Positions 36,801 through 64,000 of a stretch of 64,000 nt of DNA are shown here, in pieces. The stretch is from the NCBI RefSeq assembly GCF_964340395.1, contig NC_135555.1, forward strand, positions 12,832,246 to 12,896,245, given 5' to 3'. Positions within the stretch are counted from its first letter, which is position 1. Each line of letters opens with the position of its first letter. A model generated the notes under the pieces. It had not been told where the DNA came from. It saw only the letters and a list, made by a program, of their open reading frames with translations, and did no database searches. The stretch is from Glandiceps talaboti (taxonomy: Eukaryota > Hemichordata > Enteropneusta > Spengelidae). The position numbers and the translations under genes were made by a program.

Positions 36801-38064
36801 GTGTCCTCATAAATGCCATAGTGACTGACTCACCGTAAACTTTCGCACTTTCGCGGGAGACTGCTGTGCTGTTCATGAATTGATATATTCCATAAATTCA
36901 AGACTTTCATTATTTCTCCTAGTTTTACATCTAAAAAAATTCACTATTAACTGATTCCTGCTCCAAGCAAAATTCTTAAGTTAATAGATATTAATACAGA
37001 TCTCAGCACTTAATAAAAATAATACATTCACAACTAAATGATGTAATTTTATTTTTAATTGAAATAATTATGTCACTGATGATTGAATCCAATCCAATCC
37101 AAATATTTGATTAACAGTTGAGCTTTTTGTTAGCAGCTAATTTTGAGTAGGTATGCTAATTATACATGTACTTTTAATGGTAATAATACTAAAAGCTCTT
37201 CATATGATACTGTTGAAAGGGAACAGCTAAATACTAATGCAGAGTTAAGGGTGGTAAGGTATGTAAAGCTCTTTCATTCACATTTTATACCCCCCAAATG
37301 TTTTTTTAGAAACCAGTTTTATCTTATCCCACACTTTTTCAGTTACTGGATTTCTGCAATTTTTTTTGAAAAATGACTGTCAATATGTATTTTGTGCTAA
37401 CGAGTGATAATTCTATCTGAACAAACAGTAAATATATTATGAAAATTTCACATTGTATAAACAGTTGGTTGCAGCAACATTAATAGTTGTATTATTTTGC
37501 CAAGATTTAAATATCTTAACCTATTAAGACATAAATTATAACAGTTTAGGATTAATTATATGACATATGACATAGTGTCAATATTATTTCTAAATATCTT
37601 GTAATCTTATTTATTTTCTCAATATTAGTAAACTCATGGTAAACTGATTTGGTTGTCTTTTGTTTACTCAATAGTATTTGTTATTGTAGTTTGCTGATTA
37701 GTTTGTATAATACATTGGTCTGATCGGCTCAGTTGGTTAAATGGCTCTTTTTTTCAATATACTTAAAATAATGCACAGTATTTTTTGGTTTACGACTTGC
37801 ACACAACAAGTTTTTAATGTTTCAAGGTGTAAATAATATACACCGCAGCCAAAATAGTACATTTGTATCAAACAAAGTTTGGTATTGTTGTTACACACTT
37901 ACCTGCTCATGGGACCATCCCTCAAGCCACACCGACAAATGGTCAAGTTGTCGATCAAACTCCACGCTGTTTTCTGTGAAAGGTTTCCGTCCTCTGCCGA
38001 AATGCCATAGCCTTGGTACCTCCGAAGCCCCATTATGGCCCTGTCCTTCAAGAATCGTGGCCAT
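18541..38064 (-). CDS. F-box/WD40-repeat protein, complete, 15 exons
   Basis: The 15 minus-strand exons in order are 38064-37903, 30179-29971, 26624-26526, 25717-25577, 25256-25112, 24157-24067, 23579-23497, 22751-22580, 22422-22305, 21785-21671, 21113-20928, 20351-20229, 19688-19504, 19090-18989 and 18664-18541. Together they give 685 codons including TAG, and all phases match. The protein has an N-terminal helical segment (about residues 35-85), a basic Ser/Pro-rich linker, a second helical segment leading into one F-box (about 290-370), and a seven-bladed WD40 propeller to the C terminus. The F-box plus WD40 layout is that of CDC4/FBXW7-type SCF substrate receptors: the F-box binds Skp1 and the propeller binds phosphorylated targets. 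The start chosen is the ATG at 38064 in a GAAATGGCC context. An in-frame GTG upstream is preceded directly by a stop. The exact FBXW subfamily is not resolved. Confidence 0.88.
18735..18860. repeat. TG-rich microsatellite
   Basis: TG repeats with TATG and CATG interruptions, inside the 324-base intron before the last exon of gene 2. Confidence 0.95.
18989..19090 (-). CDS. Gene 2 exon: WD40 blade 6
   Basis: A 102-base exon with phase 2 at both ends (TTTCAG acceptor, GTAGGT donor). It encodes a blade with S-A-G-Q-D-G and K-Y-W-D-I-T-K. Without this exon the propeller would lack a blade, which supports its inclusion. Confidence 0.85.
19173..19213. other. Perfect 17-bp stem-loop in a gene 2 intron
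   Basis: GATCATAGACAGTGGAG and its exact inverse complement flank a 7-base loop. It lies in the intron between the blade 5 and blade 6 exons. There is no pairing beyond the 17 bp. Confidence 0.85.
19504..19688 (-). CDS. Gene 2 exon: WD40 blades 4-5
   Basis: Begins S-I-R-I-W-S (end of blade 4) and encodes blade 5 ending L-W-K-L-E-T. Blade 5 lacks the usual G-H dipeptide and the S-x-D, so it is the most diverged blade. GTAAGT donor. Confidence 0.92.
19689..20927 (-). other. Gene 2 introns around the 20229-20351 exon
   Basis: The introns 19689-20228 and 20352-20927 are AT-rich with no repeat or exon that I can identify. Confidence 0.5.
20229..20351 (-). CDS. Gene 2 exon: WD40 blades 3-4
   Basis: A 41-codon exon with phase 0 at both ends, from A-K-L-W-D-I-S through L-R-G-H-T-Q to T-G-S-A-D-R. 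TTTCAG acceptor, GTATAG donor. Confidence 0.93.
20928..21113 (-). CDS. Gene 2 exon: WD40 blades 2-3
   Basis: A 62-codon exon with phase 0 at both ends, carrying [11 protein letters not shown] and G-H-E-G-A-V-W, textbook WD40 strands. Confidence 0.94.
21415..21575. mobile_element. Dispersed SINE/MITE-like repeat, copy B
   Basis: Shares a series of blocks with copy A at 16075 (TTAGATTAGGAT, TCTAGGTGTGAAA, TTGAAAAAGTTG, GGATAACACTAATGTGA, GGGATTGAAACA). It sits in the intron between blade 1 and blade 2. Confidence 0.65.
21671..21785 (-). CDS. Gene 2 exon: WD40 blade 1
   Basis: Encodes [13 protein letters not shown] and I-K-I-W-D, ending in L-K-G-H-S. Phase 2 to 0, TTGCAG acceptor, GTAAGT donor. 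Confidence 0.94.
22006..22135. mobile_element. Short foldback element in a gene 2 intron
   Basis: The arms ATTGTTGGCTTTACCGCT and AGCGGTAAAGCCAACACAAT pair. Pairing continues with mismatches inward to about TGATCACC and outward to TTTGTC/GACAAA. Confidence 0.8.
22305..22422 (-). CDS. Gene 2 exon: F-box to WD40 linker
   Basis: Encodes W-K-N-V-Y-K-D and W-x-x-G-x-F, the linker seen between F-box and propeller in CDC4-type proteins, then G-H-T-G-K opening blade 1. Phases 1 and 2 fit the neighbours. Confidence 0.93.
22580..22751 (-). CDS. Gene 2 exon: F-box
   Basis: Carries [29 protein letters not shown] and an I-W-K-A-K-C end, matching the F-box consensus (LP, LL, C..VSR.W). It is the Skp1-binding part of the predicted SCF receptor. 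Confidence 0.94.
23390..23487. repeat. Short tandem array of GGTGAAAACT units
   Basis: Five or six copies of (A/G)GTGAAAACT with short spacers end just before the splice donor of the 23497-23579 exon. Confidence 0.85.
23497..23579 (-). CDS. Gene 2 exon: second pre-F-box helical segment
   Basis: Encodes [15 protein letters not shown] and Y-F-I-S-S-Y-L-S, corresponding to the dimerisation-type (D) helices directly before the F-box in FBXW proteins. Confidence 0.88.
23610..23720. repeat. Tandem duplication of about 64 bases
   Basis: The phrase AGAACACTTAATTTGCATAT, preceded by TTCTGTAGTAT, occurs twice, at about 23613-23660 and 23677-23718. Confidence 0.8.
24067..24157 (-). CDS. Gene 2 exon: start of second helical segment
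   Basis: Encodes [17 protein letters not shown], opening the pre-F-box segment. Phase 0 to 1, CAACAG acceptor, GTAAGT donor. Confidence 0.88.
24408..24685. mobile_element. Imperfect foldback element in a gene 2 intron
   Basis: AACCAATAAGAAACTGTA on the left matches the inverse TACAGTTTCTTATTGGTT on the right. Inner arms with CTTGTTACATTTTGT and ACAAAATGTAGCAAG also pair. Confidence 0.75.
25112..25256 (-). CDS. Gene 2 exon: Ser/Arg-rich linker
   Basis: Encodes [12 protein letters not shown] and an acidic V-V-E-D-E-R segment. No domain is recognised, and it is probably a flexible linker with phosphorylation sites. Phase 2 to 0. Confidence 0.85.
25577..25717 (-). CDS. Gene 2 exon: Lys/Pro/Ser-rich linker
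   Basis: Encodes [10 protein letters not shown] and S-S-P-R-S, a low-complexity basic segment with several SP sites. TCACAG acceptor, GTAAGT donor. Confidence 0.85.
25931..26016. other. Inverted repeat in a gene 2 intron
   Basis: GAGACAAAGTGACACCTTTTAC is mirrored by GTCAAAAGTTTCACTTTGTCTT about 45 bases later. Weaker matching arms (GGGGTAAATCTTTAGCAG and CCCTGCTAAAA) suggest a larger decayed element around it. Confidence 0.6.
26526..26624 (-). CDS. Gene 2 exon: linker
   Basis: A 99-base exon with phase 2 at both ends and TTTTGCAG/GTAAGT borders. It encodes a charged segment without a recognised domain. Confidence 0.8.
27277..27356. repeat. (AGAC)n microsatellite
   Basis: Imperfect AGAC units with GATCGACACAAATGCAAAC interrupting the array. 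Confidence 0.95.
27660..28100. repeat. Diverged tandem array, three units of about 150-190 bases
   Basis: CATA(C/T)(A/T)ATCTTGTCT, then CA(C/T)CTGTCTCTTT and ATTTGATCTTTT, recur at about 27675, 27825 and 28017. Confidence 0.7.
29361..29540. mobile_element. 180-bp TIR element with 9-bp target duplication
   Basis: The left end TAGCCTACCTGTAGACTTGA matches the inverse of the right end with one mismatch in 20, and arms continue inward (CTAACTGACATT/AATGTCAGTTAG). The flanks GTCAATGTT at 29352-29360 and 29541-29549 are identical. A 9-bp duplication is typical of Mutator-like transposition. Confidence 0.88.
29971..30179 (-). CDS. Gene 2 exon: first helical segment and basic tail
   Basis: Encodes [14 protein letters not shown] and [13 protein letters not shown], which parallels the segment directly before the F-box. 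A very basic K-K-Q-K-K-T-K-K-K follows. The donor GTTGGT is weak but phase-consistent. Confidence 0.8.
30539..30608. repeat. Tandem array of about 18-base units
   Basis: Four copies of CTTTTAGGGCATCA(C/T)A(C/T), the last one shortened. Confidence 0.85.
33000..33290. repeat. Diverged local repeats
   Basis: Variants of GCAAGTTGAAAATGGTA and ACTAAAATGTAGTCTGG recur at about 33012, 33072, 33104, 33145 and 33235. Confidence 0.65.
33550..34197. mobile_element. Possible 650-bp TIR element
   Basis: The left end GGACAGCAACTTGTGACCTG with AAAACTGCGACCT is matched by the inverse of the right end, GGACAGCGACTGTGACTTG with AAAACTGCGACCT. No coding capacity was recognised. Confidence 0.6.
35855..35895. 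mobile_element. Fragment of the dispersed repeat seen at 16075
   Basis: GTTCTGGACCAAACTTTTTC, followed by TATAGCT, is the inverse of the AGCTATAGAAAAAGTTGG/TCCAGAAC block in copy A. Confidence 0.6.
37903..38064 (-). CDS. Gene 2 first coding exon
   Basis: Fifty-four codons from ATG (GAAATGGCC context) to a GAGCAG/GTAAGT donor in phase 0. It ends [16 protein letters not shown], the first turn of the helical segment completed by the exon at 29971-30179. Protein-level continuity across 7.7 kb is the main reason for joining them. It is more GC-rich than its surroundings. Confidence 0.72.
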
Positions 38065-38943
38065 TTCCAATGTTTGTATAATCAGATCACAGTTCGTTAC
38101 AGTCAGCTCATTAACTGTGATACGCAGCGAAGCCACTCAGCGGTGTCTGGTCCCTCTGTCACTCCGACGGAGGATTTACAGATCCTGTAGCATCTTGATT
38201 TGTTCACGGACGGGTAAAATACTCAGATATACAGGGCAATGGACCTGGGTAACCGTCACAAACTTCACGGAAATCTCCAGAGCGGAGAACGACCCATCGA
38301 TTGAAAGTTTATGACATGTGCATGTTGTGGTAATTGGCGTGAACAAACTACTATCATAGAGGGTACGATGGAAATTTTGTAGAATAAATAGATACACATT
38401 CCATTCACTGATGCGTTAAATTTTATATGGTTCAAAGACTAGAACGTTGATTTACTCATTCCATACCTTTCTTATACTTTATAAGTTAGCTATTGTGAAG
38501 CAACATTTGTTATATCAAATACGAACACCCCTCTATAAAAGTAGTTGATTCCGAGATAAGCGTTTCCCCTAACTTAGCAACAGAGCGTTGTTATTGGCTC
38601 ATGATTTATTCATAAGGTATTGACACATATTCGAGCCATGTTTGCTATCCTTGCTACATAGGACATGTATTATGCAAGTTTCTCTTCCGTGTCTAGATCT
38701 GGTAGGACCGCGACCGCGGGGCTGGGGCCGTGGTATCTAGGACAAGTCGAACCCCCCCCCCCATTACCACATTTGCCATCGTTTTCAACAAACCTAATTT
38801 TAGTTGCAATAATTGTAGCGTCTTGCTGCGGTTTTGAGGGCTTTTCGCCCGTTTTGGTGAATTTTTAATGTTTTTATACTTTGCAACACTTGTCCGTGGG
38901 CATAATATCAGTCGATTTAAAGAAATGAACAATATTTTGTTTC

Positions 38944-39115
<172 letters not shown>

Positions 39116-40402
39116 CTATTTATCTATTTATTCATTTATACGTCAGTTATCAATTATCTTCAAATGCAAGTCCCAACAAAACCAGTAGGTGTTTCCAGTA
39201 AAAACAACAACCCTGTTACAAGCGCTATATAAAAAGACTGATGAATTTACAAATGTAAAAGTAAATTTCCCTAAATCGCCTCAGTGTCATTCTAGTTTCT
39301 GAACATAGTATCTGGTATCATTCCAATTATATTCCAACTATAAAATAAAATAGAGTGAGCCATTTCCACACACTAATTGTCATTCCACTGTAAATGTTGT
39401 AATTTCATCTTCTAAACATAGTATGATTCAGTTAGTTGTCATTTGTTTTTTTTTGTCATTTCACTGATTTGTCATTCGATTTAGTGTAAACTCTTTTTGG
39501 ATGATGGGGGAGAAAAGGCAACATGAAATGTACATGTAACTGCAATCATCAGAATGAATTTGAACATGGCTGTATAGATTGTTGTTTGAAATATTCAAAG
39601 AAACTATTTCGAGTAGCTGCTGACACAATGTGTAAGGTACGCCGTGACGGGGCGCCCTCACACACAACGGTACAATCCCTTGGCCCATGACGTATCTTAC
39701 AGTCTACTGCCAACCCTATGCAGAGCTTCTATGAGTGTAACTGGCACATGAGCGCACGAGAATTGTGTTTTATTGAATTTTAGTTTGGCCAGATGGATGA
39801 GAACTATGTATTTATTTTAGTTTACGATGGTTTTCTACTTCAAAAAATGAACTCAAGTTGAACTGCGAAAAACTTTTTAAAAAGTAAAAAAAAAATGATA
39901 TTGTACGCCAAGCTTTTAAAGCTCACAAGACTCTTGAAGTGATTTGTAGACAAACTTTTGACTCACAATTTTTAGTTTTGCTCAATAATAAGTCACATAC
40001 ATGGACTTGGTCTGCGTTGTTTTAAATAATTTTTACACAGTAGAAAAAACATCATTAATTTGTTTTATCAATGAACAAGCCAAAATAAATACCATTCCTT
40101 ACCCATATGGCCACTTTGAATACGGCGTGTGTCATGACGTGATTCTTTCACTGCCTGACAGCGTGTTTACTACCCAAGTTCAAAACTGGGATGTCCAGTC
40201 ACAGTCACAGTCACAGTCAGTCACAGAGGGCGTCATTTAACATACTAAATGTAGTAAATGTTGTCATTCCACTGCTTTCACAGAGCAAATTCTACCATTC
40301 GGTTTCTGTCATTCCTGTTGTCATTAGTTTTAGGGTCACTCTATTAATTGGAGTCAGACGCTCACAGAGGTTTAATAAAACAGCGCCACCAACGACGAAT
40401 GT

Positions 40403-40408
40403 TTTATT
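40403..40408 (-). terminator. Possible polyadenylation signal for gene 3
   Basis: TTTATT on plus is AATAAA on minus, 395 bases after the gene 3 stop codon. Confidence 0.4.
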
Positions 40409-40802
40409 CGGAATGAGATGCGAAACATGACATATAATATACATGTAAACTGTAAGAAATCAAGGTAAAAATCACAAATTATCACACTCTTAAGATAATT
40501 GGATTACTTTAAACATTTATAAAGTCAACAGATCGCATGCAATAATTGGTATAAACTTGTATAAACCGTACATCTGACATATATCACACGTACCATCGTC
40601 CGATAACTTTTCTATATTTATAAATACGTTTTAGACAGAAACCAACCGCACGTTACTACTATAATTTATCAATGATGTAAATAAAACAATAGTTTAATTC
40701 CATAAAATTTTGAGATTTATCAAATCGAAGATAAGTCAACATCATTCTTGAGCCCTCAGCGGTAAGAATGGGACAGGGAACAAGTCGAGCGATTGGTCAG
40801 TC

Positions 40803-63661
<22,859 letters not shown>

Positions 63662-64000
63662 CTGCAATGATCACGAACAATGTGGTAGAGTAAGTGTTAT
63701 AGGTGTGACGATACGAGTGATACCCTGAAAATTGACTGACTGGTGTCACTTTCCACTTCCTACCTTGTTCTAACAGTATCTCAGTATTATATATTCATCA
63801 CAGTTTCGATATATATAAACACAAAACAAAACGCAAGACAAAATATATTAAAGAAAACACCGACCTATGTACCCTTGTATTTGGTAGATAATAGCGATAC
63901 TTATTTTTAGTGAAGTCACTGTGGTTGGAACTTTTACGATAATCATGTGAGTATGGCGGAGTTTCCACCATCAGTTTCCTCAATATCTTTTCACCATCTA
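63662..64000 (-). other. Gene 3 intron, reaching the window edge
   Basis: I see no signal peptide or further phase-compatible exon before the edge, so the true N terminus lies to the right. Confidence 0.5.

Larger units (their letters stand above)
30180..37902 (-). other. 7.7-kb first coding intron of gene 2
   Basis: Holds a short tandem array (30539-30608), diverged repeats at 33000-33290, a TIR-like element (33550-34197), a fragment of the dispersed repeat (35855-35895) and much AT-rich unique sequence. Several open frames of 60-150 codons lack domains and splice logic, so I do not call them. Confidence 0.55.

Noticed and set aside
37715-37750. tRNA-like phrase GGCTCAGTTGGTTAAATGG
   Set aside because: Only an A-box-like fragment. 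No B box or paired arms follow.
37817-38314. 165-codon plus-strand frame
   Set aside because: Antisense shadow of the first coding exon of gene 2, which has a good donor, start context and protein continuity.

Overview
This is intron-rich metazoan DNA. It is AT-rich and full of microsatellites, GT/AG introns and short inverted-repeat elements. The gene families present are calcium-binding EGF repeats, an F-box/WD40 protein, and a fucolectin/C-type-lectin/CUB/LDLa/LRR seven-helix receptor. They suggest an invertebrate bilaterian such as a hemichordate, cephalochordate or lophotrochozoan. The species cannot be fixed from sequence alone.

Three protein-coding genes account for the coding content. 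Gene 1 (plus strand, cut by the left edge, ending at 12243) encodes a type I membrane protein of at least about 2127 residues. It has four cbEGF modules in the window and one further EGF, then a long domain with no family I recognise, including one 3.8-kb exon. That exon carries a coiled coil, an Ala/Val/Leu-rich amphipathic stretch, a furin-type site and two Ig domains. A GCC2/GCC3 (ephrin-receptor-like) Cys module, one membrane helix and a short tail follow. Gene 2 (minus strand, 38064 to 18541, 15 exons, 684 codons) is a complete F-box/WD40 protein with a seven-bladed propeller. It has two copies of the helical segment that normally precedes an F-box, but only one F-box. Gene 3 (minus strand, from beyond the right edge to 40803) has 34 exons and about 2195 residues in the window. 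Every exon phase is compatible with the next.

Gene 3 is the main discovery candidate. Its ectodomain reads fucolectin (FTP), Cys-rich/EGF, cbEGF, C-type lectin, two EGF-like, CUB, an unnamed beta-rich module, a Cys-rich module, CUB, CUB, two C-type lectins, seven LDLa, LRRNT and four LRRs. This is followed by a relaxin-receptor/GRL101-like 7TM domain. Two last exons join in frame and encode the C-lobe half of a protein-kinase fold with its catalytic residues replaced. It therefore looks like a multi-lectin GPCR with a degenerate kinase tail.

The spaces between and inside the genes hold many simple repeats. They also hold several foldback elements (one with a perfect 9-bp target duplication), a 1.2-kb TIR element with a decayed SAP-like protein fragment and a nested foldback, a tRNA-like SINE head, a hammerhead-like ribozyme core, and several local tandem arrays. 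I saw no functional tRNA or rRNA gene and no CRISPR.
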